Source: Trichosphaerium sp. ATCC 40318
Lineage: Eukaryota; Discosea; Flabellinia; Trichosidae
Direction: 5' to 3'
NCBI GenBank assembly: GCA_038496445.1
Contig: JALMLS010000593.1
Span: 62,001 to 126,000 of the forward strand
Length of the DNA stretch: 64,000 nucleotides
Positions 11,421 to 23,888 of the stretch are shown piece by piece. The notes beneath the pieces are model-generated. The model searched no databases, had not been told where the DNA came from, and saw nothing but the letters and a program-made list of their open reading frames with translations. The translations under genes and the position numbers were made by a program. Positions within the stretch are counted from its first letter, which is position 1. Every line of letters begins with the position of its first letter.

Positions 11421-14400
11421 ATGGAAACGTCTAAGGTTCGTTGGCGTTTAATTTGGCATTTCAACGATCAAAAAACTTTCGTGGGCTATTTCAAAAGGGC
11501 CTCTTACCGTCTCTACACAGTCTAAAAACACCTAAATGCACTTAATCTTCAAAACTGCTCTTTCTAGGATCGAATCAACGCAAAAAACGCGTCTTCAGCC
11601 TCAGTTGCATGAATCGCGTTCGTTTGCTGGTGTTTGCTGCAGATCTACACAAAAACAACTTTACTAGCTCAACTCGTAGCAAAAACACTCACATTCGCCT
11701 AGTATGCTATTGGTTGGTTCAATGATGAGATAAAAAAACTGGACGCAAATTACACACTTGACAACCTGGATGGCTTCAGAGATGGAACAGCACTATTCAA
11801 GATACTCGATGACGTATGCAATAGTATAACTACGAATACAACACGTGGCGATACTACTTTTGTTGAACTTTTGCATTGACGCGTTTATATAGGTTTGTAG
11901 CAAGTTGGATAGCGAACACGAGAGTCCATCCAATCTACAACGTGCTCAAGACAAAGAAAATTCAAAGTTCACGAAAACTTTAAACTTAAAAGCCGTTCTT
12001 GAGTTGTGTGACAAACTTTCCATCTCTTGCTCTGTAACACCAGAAGGTAAGATTATATATAATCATGAAGAACCTAAACGTAACGTTTCGTAGAAATTCT
12101 GAGCGGGGAACATGATGACAAGCTAGAAACTTTTCTTGAAACCATTATTCAGAGACTACTTCCTACCACAAAAGGTACACACATTATTAGATCCGGATGA
12201 AGTTGACATATCATATAGATTTAACTGAATGGGCACAAGAGTCTGTGCGTAGGTATTCGCCATCGGCTTCTGTTGAGTGTTTGGAACCAAAGTACGTAGA
12301 CTGTTTAGTTTATTGCAATCAAGTTGAACGCTAAGAGTAAATTCAGAGAATTCAAAGACGGTAAATTGTTGGCTGTATTAGCAAATGCAGTGACTCCAAA
12401 AAGTGATCGTAAATCTATTGGTGAAGTATCTGATATGGAACCACTAAAGCGTATCGAATACGCGCTCACTACAGTATGCTTGCCAGCGTACATATGCGCC
12501 AAGGATATCTCTGAACCAGATGAAGCTGGTCTAGAAACATTTCATATGTCCATAATTGTGTCGTATTACTACGCCAAGCGCAATGCAGTCAAAGAACAAA
12601 AAGCTGACGCTAATGGCACAGCTGAGAATGGTAACGCTAAAGCAGATGATGCATTACCAGAAGAAAAGGTTGTCAAGGGTGATGTAGGACAAAAGGAAGG
12701 CGAAGCTAAAGCTCAATTAGAGGTACTCAACGTTTAATTTTACTTGTTTTCTAAAATGTCACTATAGCAAGAATGGGAAGATGAGAAGGCAAAAAAGAAC
12801 CTTGAAGGAGCAACAAAATCGTTACAAGAGCAAGTTAAAAAAGAAGAAAAAATCCAAGAAGAACTTGAGGCTAAAGATGCTCAAGAAAAAGCGAAATTGG
12901 CTCATGACGAACAAGCTGCCTTAGAAAAAATTGCTGAAATGCAAAAGAAGAGAGATGAATTGAAGGCACAAACTGCAGCGCTTCAAACAGAATTTGATGA
13001 TTTGACAAAAACAGTTAATGAGAAAAAGGAAGCAAATGAAGTACGTCATAAAAACAAAAAAAAAAAAGAACAAAGATATTAATAGATGTTTTTAGAAACT
13101 TCGATCACAACTTGAAGATGCAAGAAAAGAGAAAGAAACAGCTGTTTCCGAGCTACAGAAAACACTTGATGGTCTCAAGACTGAGGTTACCAAATTGGAA
13201 TCAGATCATGGTGAGCTTACCGGTCACGTTGATGGGTTGCGTAATGAGAAGGTAATTGTTTTTTAAATGGTGTTGTAGCTCACCAGGTTCTTGTTTATAG
13301 GAGACTGCTGCTTCAAAAGCTGTTCAAGACCAAATTGATGCGCTAGCAGCCGAAAAAGAGTCTACTACAGGATCTCTAGCGAAAGAAATAGAAACTATGA
13401 AAGCTGAACTTCAAAAAAAGAAAGATGAAGTAGCAGAACTTGAAGGTCACAAGACAAGTAAGTCGTCACGCAACACATCAAATGCTATTTGCTTATTTCC
13501 TTTTTAGAACTCTCTGATGAGCTGAAAAGCGCTGTAAGTATGGAACACGCAACCGAGGAGGAGCGTGCTAAACTACAAAAAGAAGCTGCAGATCATCAAT
13601 CTGAGCTTGATAAGCTTGAAGAAGAGAAGCAACTATTAGCTCAGCAGTTGACAGATGTTAGAGAATCTCAGTCTAAGCTAACCATTGAAAAGAATGAAAT
13701 TAGCGTACGTGTCAATTTAGAGTACTGGCGTATTAAACTGGGTGTTAACTTTCTTTTATAGCGTCAAATTGAAGACATCAAAGGTCGTACACCTGATGTA
13801 GAAGCAGAAAAACAAAAATTCGAAAAACAAAAAGCGGATTTGCGTGCACTGCTTATTAAAGGCAAGAAAAAGCTTTCACATCAGCAACACGAGTTCGAAC
13901 GACTACAAGCTCTTGTTGACGGTATGTAATTTGAAGATACTGTGCTGTTACTAACCATGATTTCTTTAAGATTTTGGTGTTCAGATCGATACTGCTAAAC
14001 GCAGTAAGGAAGAACTCTCTGAGAATTACAAGACAGAATATGCTCGTTATCAGGCTGTATGAATAACATATATATCTATTCAAACATAGTTGACAATATT
14101 TTAGATGTCAAAGAAGGAGCTCAAAGCTTATAATGAGCTAAAGGCTCAAAACAGTGTTTTAAGTGGTAAACAAAAAGCACAACAAGATAAGATTGAAGCC
14201 AAGTCTTATGAGGTTGATGACCTTCAAAAAGAGTTAGTCCGTGCTAAGGTAAGGTTAACCAATGTCTGATTGATACTAATATTGTTTAGCAAGATCGTGA
14301 CAATGCTATAGCAAACTGGAAAGCGCGTATCAACAAGGAGAATAAGAATTATAATGAAATACAAAGAGCAAACAAAACTTATACTACAACAATTAATGCC

Positions 14401-15531
14401 ATGAAAAATGCCCTCGCAGATCAATCTTCTGAGCGTACTCAGAATAACAAGATGGAGGAGATTAAAAGAGGTAAAGAGAAGACATGTTTTTTTGTTAGTT
14501 CTTTGCGTGGTTTAACACGTTTGTTTTTAGAAATTGCAAATATCAAGAAGGGTCAAGATGTTGAACTTGCAAAGTATCAGAAGGAAGTAAGAGACCGTGC
14601 AAAGCGTTATAACCAAGCCAAACGTACAAATGAGGAGTTGACAGCACAAATAGATGACCTTAAAGAGTATGCTTAGTGGATTCTTTGTTTCTAGTTTGTC
14701 AATTTAATAATGTTGTTTTAGGTTGGCTGCTAAGAAGGAAGCCAAGTTACAGGCTCTTAGAAAACAGCAAGAAGAGGAAAAACGGCGTAAGCAAAAACAA
14801 ATTGATTTGCACAGCTCAAATATGCGTGGAGCAAAACTTCAAAATGATCAATACAAGAAGCAAAGCGCTAATCTTACGCTCGAAGAAAAAGAAAAACAAC
14901 AAACTTTGAACAAACTTAAAGGCAATCAAAAAAGAAAACTCAAGAAAAAAAATTTTCTTTTTTACTTTCTTTGACGATGTCCTTTCTTTCTTTAATTCTG
15001 ACGTACTTTATAGCTAAGCTTAGTGAAGCTGAGAAAGAGTTGAAAGAACTTGAATCCAAAGGATTCAAAGGCCCATCAAATGAAACAAAGAAGCAGGCAA
15101 AGTCCGAAGGTACGTTCTTCTTCAGTGTTATTTTTTTCTTTTTCTGTTTATTCTGTTATTTAATCTTTGTCTTTAGAGAAGAAAGAAGCACCTGTTGTAA
15201 AGACTGAGAAGAAGCCAGTAGAGGTCAAAGAACCTGTTACTGCTAAAAAGCCAGAACCAAAAGCTAAATCAAATAAGAGACGAAAGAAAAAGCAAAAGTG
15301 CGTCAAACAACATGTGCTGATGTGAGATCTAACTTTTTTTTTTTTTGTTTTAGGAAGAAGCAACCTACAAAACCACGTAAAAGGGTCGTAGAGACTGATA
15401 ACAGTAGAGGAAATTTATTAATGGTTGTTGGTGGTCTTGTAATGATTGTAGCTATTATCATTGGATGGCTATTGCTTTATTCTGATGGTGATTTCGATCT
15501 TCTATTTAATAAGTTGTTTGGCCATAACTAA
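11421..15531 (+). CDS. Tandem CH-domain, long coiled-coil, tail-anchored protein (interaptin/nesprin/calmin-like architecture)
   Basis: Two calponin-homology-like modules lie at the N-terminus. The first includes YAIGWFNDEIKKLDANYTLD and GFRDGTALFKILDDV. The second includes FKDGKLLAVLANAVTPK, MEPLKRIEYALTTV and FHMSIIVSYYYAKRN (to about 12590). A spacer rich in Ala/Glu/Lys and a very long coiled coil follow across many small exons (12770-15050), then a basic Lys/Pro segment. The C-terminus is one hydrophobic helix (LLMVVGGLVMIVAIIIGWLL) and a 17-residue tail (YSDGDFDLLFNKLFGHN), so the protein is predicted to be tail-anchored. Tandem CH pairs bind actin, which suggests a link between actin and an ER or nuclear membrane. 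The order resembles Dictyostelium interaptin. The tail lacks the PPPX end of KASH proteins. The first exon joints are less certain; METSK|DRINAKNASSASV|YAIGW needs a GCATGA donor at about 11621. Length is roughly 1000 residues; the stop is TAA. Confidence 0.82.
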
Positions 15532-15815
15532 AGGTCAAAAAAAAAAAAAAGAAAACAGAAGAAAAAAAATCCCCGAAAGAAAAAAATAATACATGTATTC
15601 TACATCGGCCGTAGCATCGCCCTTTTGAAAATAAAAAAAAAAACAAATCACAAAAGGAACTCTACTCACTTTCCAAAATACTAGAGAGCACGTTAGATGT
15701 GAGTACGTCAAAAAGAAGTGAGCAATTAGTTCCCGAACAAAACTTGTTTTTTGTGTAAAGAAAACTTGTCTTAATTGGTCTTTTTGCTATCAAAAACGGA
15801 TAAACCGTGTACTAC
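15532..15815. other. Intergenic region with A-rich runs
   Basis: This is a 3' flank and promoter between two same-strand genes. It holds several long A runs (15538-15580) and no coding signal I can support. Confidence 0.5.
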
Positions 15816-17914
15816 ATGTTGCTCATAATCACAGTGGTTTCAGCTCTGTGCTTTGTATTATGGATCATTTCTCTGTACAGAAAGCGCATGTACGCAGGAA
15901 TACCGCCAGCAGACTATGGTAATGCATAATACGAGTTACTGCACGCTAACGGTAAAAGGCTTGCCAATATTTGGTCATACAATTGAGATTATGAGTCTGG
16001 AGCATGCTACTTTCTTTAAAAAGTCGTTTGAGCGCTTAGGACCTGAGTTTGCAACTAACATGCTGCTACAAGATTGTGTAATAACCAAGGACACTAAATT
16101 CGCTTTCTGTGGCAAGGTACAATCAAATTTCCGTTCACATTGCAAGTGTCAAGCTAAAACAAAAAGAATCTTGATGTGAGTTGGCCAAAGCATTTCTTCA
16201 GGTTGATTGGTCATGAGTCACTCTCTGCTTGTCCTCTTGGAAAGAAACATCGAGTTCAACGCTCATTACTCAATTTCGCTTTCACAACAAAGTAAGCCAC
16301 GTGACTAGCAAACAAGTTAATCTATTCATCTATCTATTTACAACGTTCCATATTTGCGCTCTGGTCATGGCGAGCTGTGTCGTTGGACATGTGATCGACA
16401 TTGTGACTTATTGTACTTTTCTATTACAGAGCACTTCGTGCTTCCGTGCCTAGAGTATATGAGATTGCAGAAGAAACCTTTGATGAGTGGGGAGAACCAA
16501 AAACTGGTTTCTTTGAAGTGTTACCTGCATGTAGAGCTCTAACATTTAGCATTGTACAACCTTTACGATTTCCCAACACCATTTCGACTCTGATTGTATT
16601 ACAAGGCAAGTCAAGTATTACTGGGAGAAAAGCTATCTTCAGAAGAGGTTGACAGTACGCTCAAACTGTTCAATACATGGGTAAAGCATTTTTCGAAGAA
16701 AAGTTGCCACTAGGGCTGAAATAGGTTTTTTTTGTAGAGGCAGGGTTTCTCTGCGTTTTTGTTTCCTTATGATGTCCCTGGTACAGATTTTGGTAGGGCT
16801 ATGGATGCAAGGCGTAGAATACAAAAAAAGATAGGTGAAGCTATTGACGCAAAGAAGCAATTGCCAGAGGTAATGCCTTCAACATTCCTGCATATTAAAA
16901 GGCTTACAGCAATACAACTAGGACAGAGAAAAAATATCAATTCTAGACAACCTAATGGCTGCTGTGTATGAGCACAAAACAATCCTGATTATGAAGTGTA
17001 ATCTCATTCTAGGGACGAAGATGGAAACAAGCTTTCTCGCCAAGCTTTACTTGATCAGAGTCTCATGCTTCTCTTTGCTGGTACGGTGACTCTTTAACAG
17101 AGATATGTACTCATATCAACTACAATAGGATACGATACTACCTCAGCTTCTTTCTCTTCTATACTTTGGTACTTGGCTAGTAATGATGAGCATTACTCAA
17201 AGCTCTATGAAGAAGTAAAGCATCTAGATAAGCCGCTTGATGAAGGTGATTTCGATGAAATACGACAGTTGCCTTTGCTTGATGCTACAGTAAAAGAGGT
17301 AGCAAGAGCTTCTTTTGATATGGAGTGTCTTAGTATTTTATTACAATAGGCTCTTAGGTTATCTCCTCCATTGACTATTGTTGGTAGAATAGTAAAGAAG
17401 GATATGAAGACACCTTATGTTCGTTGATTACATGGACTTAGAGAACTGTAATTTGACACTTGAAATAGGGAAGCACAGTTCCAGAATCATGGTCAATTCA
17501 AGTACCTATTGGTGCTATTCAGCGTGATCCAAAAAACTTTACGGAACCGGAAAGAGTATGTACCATAAGTGGCTATCAAGTGTTGACTTAACAACAATTG
17601 TTTTAGTTTAATCCGCAACGTTTCATTGACAACAAAATTTCAAATAACATCCATGCTCCTTATGGAGGAGGTAGTCGCATGTGTTTAGGTACTGTGTGGG
17701 TTTATAAAATGAACCACTTTCTATGTATTTGATTTATGTACATAAACGTGATATGTCTTTTTTTTTAGGATACAAGCTTGCTAATTTGGAGATGAAGATT
17801 TTTATCCTTAGAGTTGTATGCAAGTTTACTACACTTACACACCAGAATCATGTCGCTTTTTTCAAACTAATCAATACTCATACCTTTGATATAAAGGTGA
17901 CAAAGAGAGAATAA
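15816..17914 (+). CDS. Cytochrome P450, ER-anchored
   Basis: This is a heme-thiolate monooxygenase. The start MLLIITVVSALCFVLWIISL is an N-terminal membrane anchor, followed by a basic stop-transfer (YRKRMYAGIPPADY). Motifs in order: GLPIFGHTIEIM; SWPKHFFRLIGHESLS and KKHRVQRSLLNFAF (helix B'-C region, 16160-16290); the I-helix FAGYDTTSASF (about 17075-17150); the K-helix ExxR within ATVKEVARAS; ERFNPQRFID; and the heme loop APYGGGSRMCLGYKLA, with its Cys ligand near 17680. Helix L continues to a C-terminus in KRE and TAA. About ten short GT-AG introns split the gene. The spacing is reminiscent of CYP26/CYP120-like or CYP51-like families, but I cannot assign a family or substrate. Confidence 0.92.
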
Positions 17915-18040
17915 TCAATAAAAATAAAAGAAACCAAGGTCGGACCGAAATTCTTGGTTACCATAGAATAGATATTTTTTATTATTACACTTTCATCAAA
18001 CAAAATCTGTTTTTTGATGCCTCAAGTTAGTTTCCTTTAT

Positions 18041-20588
18041 TCAAATCTCCAGTGTTTTCTTGTATTTGTTATCAAAATCTACTGGTTCACCTTAAAAAGA
18101 AACATCAGTCAATTGTGTAATAACAATAAAAAAACTACAAAAAAAAATCACGTGCCAGTTGCAAAGAGTAACCAGAAGATACATCCGAAAATATCAATTC
18201 CAGCGGCAATGAGCCAAACAATCGACCAATTATGATGTGAATGGTCAAGTATAGGTCCTACTAGATATACACCCACTTTTGTAAAACAAGAACATGTTAG
18301 TAAGTAACCATAAAATACGCTCAACACAAAATCGTACCAATGCCTAAAAAAACATGAGAAAAAGAATTAATTTGAAACTCCGAAAAAATCACGTGCCTGG
18401 AATTGTTGCAACAGTATTTGTGATACCAAACATGATACCAGCATATTTAGGGTCTAAATCCATATGATTAGGCCCATATCCTGCGAGTGTGGCTCCTATA
18501 AATCCCACTGAAATAGTCATCTGGAAAGTTGTTAAGTAAACTTGATAAACGAACAAAATCTTGGCGTACATAAACGACAGCAATCGTTGGTGAACTGATA
18601 TGTTGGAAACTCAATAATAGCAAGAATAACGCAGGTACAGTCAAACCAATAGCTTGGAAAACCTGTTGATTAACACGTGATTTAGTACACAAATAATAGA
18701 TTTTTTTCTTTAAAAGTTTAGCAATCATACTTTTCTTGTCCACGTCAGAGACAACAACTTTCGATGAATTATTATATCTACAAAACCGTTAACGTGATGG
18801 CATACTAGACTATTCACATACCTGCTATAACACCAACAATAAGAGATACAAGGAACAGTGTTAAGAATGGAATGAAACTAGCAACGCCTGCTTTGCTTAG
18901 ATCATAATGTAAAGAATTCTTCATGAATGAAGGTAACCACATCATTATAACTACAAGACTCTCGTATCAGTTTTCCATTGTTTATAGTCTGCAATGAACT
19001 CGAACGTACCATAAATGTTCCAGTTTGCGCAAAAGTGATTGACAATAATAGCCCACAGTCTTATTGATGTGAGTAAAGACATCCAAGGTATTTCAGAGAG
19101 CTGAAGTTCCTTTGTCTCACCACGAGCTGTGTAACGTTAAAAATCAGGAAAGAAGTAAGAACGTACTTGTTAGTATATAATGTTTTTCGTAAGCAGTCAT
19201 TGGAACAAGCATGCATTCAGCGCTTGCATCATTAGGTGTTGAAGCAGTAAATAACATCCAAAGGATGAACCAGATTCCACCTTTTTTTTTGTTAGCTAAT
19301 ATTTTAATTCTATTATTCCGGTTGTACCTGCTATCCCAAAGCAATAGAACGCAAATTCCCAGCCAAGATCAGGATGATTAACGATATGAGGACTGTGTTT
19401 TAAAAGTTAGCACGTGGTATTATCATTTTCAGTGGTACCTGAGCCACATGGTTACAACAGTGCCCAAGTAAGAACCTAGTACTTAATACACAAAAAAGAA
19501 TTTATAGAAGTCCTGACATACCTGCCCATGCGAACCTATGTATTCTATTAGCATATACAACGATGAATGTATACTGTCTTACGTTACAGCGCCAGATTTT
19601 TCTGAAACAGGAAACCAACTAGCAATTAAATGATGTACAGTCGGATAAGTGACACTTTCTCCAAAACCTTGATGAAAAAAAAGTTAAGACTTTGAACTTA
19701 ACTTTTGTTTTTAAGAGCGACAGAATGCCCTCCCCCTACCTGTTATTATACGGCAAACTACTACAATTGGTAGATAATTTATAGTGAGAGGTGTCACAAT
19801 AGTGAACACTGACGCCCACAACCTATGAAAGAGTAAACGTTTAATCACGTGATATTCAAAAAAAAAAGTCATACACGCCAGCGCCAAACACTATCTTTCC
19901 TCCATACTTCGAAGCCAAAAATCCACCTGGTACCTGTGGTATTATATAACCCCAGAAGAAAGCTGTTGTAATGGTTTATTCCTTTTAAGATCAATATAGA
20001 AACTTACCTGAAAGCACAATACCCTTTGTGAAAAGTTAAGAGAAGATTTCGGTGTATTTTTCTTCCTATACCTTTTCACTTTTAGACCATCCAGCTTGTT
20101 CTGTCATACTTATTATGGCAATACTATCACGTGTAAGAAAACGATACACTACGTTTTATGTACCTTAAATTAACACGCAACGAATAGCAAATGAAGAGAC
20201 CCATATGTATGAGTACAACCTAGAAAAGGTGTCGGCAATGTCATTTGAAATGTTCAGTACAAAACGTGAACAGACACCAAACGGCGTATTTAAAGTGTCA
20301 AAACGTATTAATTTGTGAAACAAGGCCGTATTACTAATAGTAAACAATGACAAAAGCGTCACAACGGGTTTTAAGCCCAAATCCTCATTGTTTTTTTTAA
20401 ACGTTAAAAATACACCTAACGTACCAAAACAAAGCGTGCTGGCACGTAACATTTAGGCTTTTGTATAAAATGTTGTTTTTCTTCTTCAGTTGTATTTATA
20501 AGCCTTGCATCCGCTATAACAAAGTGTTTGGGTTGGTTATTACGCGTTTTAAGGTACTTTTGTCGTAATCGTGTGCGTTGACGTTCAT
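18041..20588 (-). CDS. SLC17-like anion/phosphate transporter (MFS)
   Basis: This is a multi-pass major facilitator of the SLC17 type (sialin, vesicular and phosphate transporters). The model starts at ATG 20588-20586 (MNVNAHDYDKTDARLINTTE...). TM1 follows as PARFVL|VVLIHMGLFICYSLRVNLS, then IAIISMTEQAGWSKSEK|G. Both are family landmarks (YSLRVNLSVAIV.MTE, FGWS). Later segments include FFWGYIIPQVPGGFLASKYGG and GYGPNHMDLDPKYAGIMFGI, then TNTVATIPG|I|VGVYLVGP, matching the sialin-type TIPGIVGVYL. The C-terminus FATG|EPVDFDNKYKKTLEI matches the FASGE ending. Two introns (18344-18396 and 18091-18155) have GC donors, and a 6-nt exon lies between the first of them and the next intron. The substrate is not predicted. 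The stop is TGA. Confidence 0.9.
18338..18343 (-). other. 6-nt micro-exon of the SLC17-like gene
   Basis: GCATTG on the minus strand is flanked by TTTTTTTAG upstream and GTACGATT downstream. Including it gives CCA-G|GC-ATT-G|TG-GGT, which reads P-G-I-V-G and restores the conserved SLC17 sequence TIPGIVGVYL. Leaving it out loses two residues of a well-conserved loop. Confidence 0.8.
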
Positions 20589-20993
20589 GTTGAAGCGAGC
20601 TTGTGAATGGATTCAATCAAAATCGGTTGACTTCAAAAAAACAGCCGTTACAAACCTAATAACGGAGAAACAAGCGTGTCAGTACAATGCTGTAATGATA
20701 CAATAATAGCGTGAAAGCAATTGAGCAAAACCAAGAACAGGACGGCCTGTTGAACGCCTGTGGGCGCGAAGAAGTAGCGTAGGCGTATTAACAATACAAA
20801 CTGACTGCCCAAAAAAAGAGGCAAAGCAATAAATACGTATAGGTTGCTCAAAGCTTGTGCAAATAGACTGCTGGTTGGGTTGCTGGAATTACGAAAGCGC
20901 GTTGACTTTTACAGGACAGTTTTGGTTATTCAGTCATACTATTATTCCAGTAATTCAAACCGACAACGTTCACGCTACATAAGATATTGTACA
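20589..20993. other. Divergent promoter region
   Basis: This region separates the SLC17-like gene (-) from the ILRUN-like gene (+). A hydrophobic minus-strand reading frame (20851-20648) has no ATG at its start and no family match, so it is not called. I see no other gene. Confidence 0.45.
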
Positions 20994-22459
20994 ATGGCTG
21001 ACGATTTACTACAACTTTTTGCTCGTATGGGCACCACAGACCATGACCAGCTTGTGAGACAGTTCCAAACTGTAATAGAAGGCGCAGAAACAACAGCCTG
21101 TCGTTTTTTCTTGGAGGCAAATAACTGGAACTTACAGGTACCTTTCTTTCATCTCTCGTATGTTGTTACGCTCACTAAAAGGCCTTTACGCCAATTGTGA
21201 AAATGGTTTACTATTTCGCGCCAGCGTACTGACACGCTTAGAACGCCATAGCTTCGTATTTTGATAATGGAGGACCATCCTCTAAATCCCAAGATGTCGT
21301 AAGACCCAACATGCGCTTCATGAGCGAACAAGGTAGCTGGTTTTATCCAATCCACATTCTGACGCTTTTGACTAGATGATGGTGTACCAAAACACCCAAA
21401 CGCGGGTTTTAAACGCAAATGGCGCATAGGCAATCCTGGTACAAATAATTAACGAACGTTACTTTTTTTGTTGTTAATTGGCTTCTTTATAGGTCCAGAG
21501 CAATGGCCTATGGGTGTTTCTGTAGAATACATCGGTGGTGATAGGATGGGAGGACCACAAAGCGAAAAGGTGAGAAAAACCTCTTTTTTTTTTTTTTCCT
21601 TTTTCATTGATTGTTCTTATTCTTATTTTACTCTTAGATGCCTCAATTGGCTCCAGGCGCTCATATTGACGTGGTACATATTTTTTTATATCTCATAATT
21701 AACGCTTATTCCTTCCTCAAAGGAGATAAACTTCGTAGCTCCACCTAATCCTGGTACTTTTGCTGGTAGCTGGATGTTAAGCTGTGATTCTGGTAATGGA
21801 TACCCTATAATGTTTGGAGAACCTATTTGGTGAGTAATAACAGCGCTTCAAAACTCTAAGAGCATATTGAGATCTCGTACCCAAGCATTTGTATTCTTGA
21901 TTTTCCTCGTGTCATGACTTGGTCTATTGAACAAAAAAAAATGTCAAAAGTTTTTTTGTTGTCTTCACTTTTTTTTGTGTCCGTATTTTTTTTTTTTTTT
22001 TTGTACACCCAAGTTTGTTTTACCTTTGTTGCTCACTCACAAACCTAAAATCTCCAGTTTCATACCATAAACTTTGTGTCAGATGACGTCCAAAATCTCA
22101 TGTACAAATGTGTTTGGATTACTTGTCATCTGCCACGAAGTTCACCGCAACCACTCTTTTAGTATCACCAAACAACACGTTTGTTTCTTTTTCTAAAAGC
22201 TCAATAACAAAAAAATCTGACATTCAATAACAGGGTAACAGTTTCTGTCGCGGGATCTAGTTTTCAGTATAGTCAACCACAGGTTGGTGACATGGATATG
22301 TCAATGAATCAAATGCAACAACAACAGCAGCAAATGCAACAAATGCAGCAAATGCAGCAACAACAAATGCAACAGCAACAAATGCAACAACAAGGATTCG
22401 GAAATCCACAAATGCAACAACAACAAATGCAGCAAGATGGAAATCCTATGGACATGTGA
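20994..22459 (+). CDS. ILRUN: ILRUN (C6orf106)-like: UBA-like domain, Ig-like FW domain, Q/M-rich tail
   Basis: ILRUN in animals carries a UBA-like domain and an NBR1-type four-Trp Ig-like domain and moderates antiviral and inflammatory transcription. The ATG at 20994 gives MADDLLQLFARMGTTDHDQLVRQF, then TTACRFFLEANNWNLQ|NAIASYFD, matching the animal LGTTDKDVLI and FFLDMTNWNLQAAIGAYYD. The FW domain follows: RFMSEQ|GNPG|PEQWPMGVSVEYIGGDRMG, LAPGAHIDV, VAPPNPGTFAGSWMLSCDSG, FGEPIWVTVSVA. The tail (22290-22456) is a run of Q and QM repeats ending GNPMDM. It includes a 9-nt micro-exon (GCAATCCTG, near 21431) and one long intron of about 400 bases (21830-22233). Animal ILRUN lacks this Gln/Met tail. 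Confidence 0.85.
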
Positions 22460-22617
22460 ACCAAGAAAAAATAGGAGAAAAAGGATACTGTACATAGTTA
22501 ATAAACAGCAAATTAGCAACGCCAATTACGAAGTGCCCATAAGTCAGCAAAATTGAATGGAAAAAGACTTGCCTTAACATTTTTTTTTTTTGTGAAATCA
22601 GAGTTGACACTTGCGGT

Positions 22618-23667
22618 ATGGACCCAGGGAATAGAAAAGTAACCTCACGGCAACCTATCGATCCTAAAAAGGACCCAGAGCCCGCTGATTATCTAACAAC
22701 AGCGTTTAAAGAGTGTTCTAAAGCAATTAAGGCTGAAAGGACCTGTCGTGATATATACGGCAAAGGGGCTGACGAGTGTTATGATTTACGAAGTAGAACC
22801 GATTTTTGCTATGAGAAAGCGTTATGTCCCAAACAATGGTCTAAGGCGTATACCTGTGCGTAGGGGTATCACTGTAGCCGATATTTACGCTGTTTCAGGT
22901 TTATCACGGTTTGACCCAGAACAATGTGCTGCGGAGACAATAGCGGCTTCGTCGTGCCGAGAGAAGTTTTGGATGAGCGTTATAACACCTCCAATGGCCT
23001 CACACTTTAAACAATACGGTACGCGCGTGTAGTTCGCTTGGATGTCCATTGAGTGTCTATTCCTCACTAAACTACTCCTAGAGAGCGCACTCGAAGGCTG
23101 TAGTGGTATTGTAAGCGCTCATGCTCGCTGTGTAGATAGAAGGGTACGCTCAAAGGTTTATTGTAAAAAGGTTAACTTACTGTCTACAGGGTGAAAGGAT
23201 CCCAGAGTGCCTTGATCTAAAACTGGAAAAAGACCAATGTATATATTCTCACTTCACCCCTCCGCAGCTCACAGATACGTTTTCAGCGTGCTTAAAACGA
23301 TTCCCTGTGCGTGATCCTTCGTTGAATGAAATTGCAAAATTGTTCATTTCATATTTACTAAATCACGTGTTTTATAGGATTCTCCTTTCACTGACTGTGC
23401 AGATTTGTTTAAGTTAAATAAGCATTGGCTTAATATTGATGGGAAGGATATACTGTTTTCTTTGGGTTATTCAAAAGATAGTGTGCCAGAAGGAGCTGGT
23501 ATGATGATTTTTTTGGAAAAGAAAAAAAAACAAGAAAACAAGGTTGCTAAAAGTTTTTAGATAATTTACTAGAAGCCCAGTTACGGCCGTTGTTTCTGAC
23601 TGCTCATTATGAAGAATTACAAGAATTTTATAGTGATCATCCAATGTACAATACAAACGATGCATAA
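22618..23667 (+). CDS. Multi-CX9C (CHCH-type) protein, likely mitochondrial intermembrane space
   Basis: The ATG at 22618 gives MDPGNRKVTSRQPIDPKK. The spliced product has six exact CX9C units in order: CSKAIKAERTC, CYDLRSRTDFC, CPKQWSKAYTC, CAAETIAASSC, CSGIVSAHARC and CLDLKLEKDQC, then three more Cys (C-IYSHF..., SAC-LKRF, FTDC). Splicing at GTGCGTAGG (near 22855) joins KAYT|CLSRF and is needed to complete the third unit. Twin CX9C proteins are oxidised by Mia40/Erv1 in the intermembrane space and include complex I NDUFA8, which has four such units. Six units imply three CHCH hairpins in tandem. The C-terminus (NLLEAQLRPLF, EELQEFYSDHPMYN) is not recognised. The function is unknown. There is no cleavable presequence, as expected for this class. 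Confidence 0.75.
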
Positions 23668-23888
23668 CAATAATAGAGAAGTAACCGAAGAGTTACTTTT
23701 TTTTTGTTCATTTTTTTTTGATTTTGTTTTGAACAGAGTTCATTCATCAGGTTTTTTCGTTTTACTGAACACGGTCATCATCAACACGTGACACATCCAT
23801 GTGATGCGTTTTCGACAAGCCGAACATACTTACTACAAAAATAATAAGAAGAACAAGGTTTTTTTTTTCATTTTTTTTTCAAACAATT

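Noticed and set aside
12174-12219. A 16-nt intron in the CH-domain gene
   Set aside because: It leads to a stop; a 46-nt intron with the same donor keeps the frame (TTK-DLTEW).
20648-20851. Hydrophobic minus-strand frame between the SLC17-like and ILRUN-like genes
   Set aside because: It starts with TTG, not ATG, sits in a divergent promoter and matches no family.
22290-22456. CAG/ATG-rich repeat as a microsatellite or phase-variable tract
   Set aside because: It is in frame and codes a Gln/Met-rich tail; units are irregular, so simple slippage is not evident.
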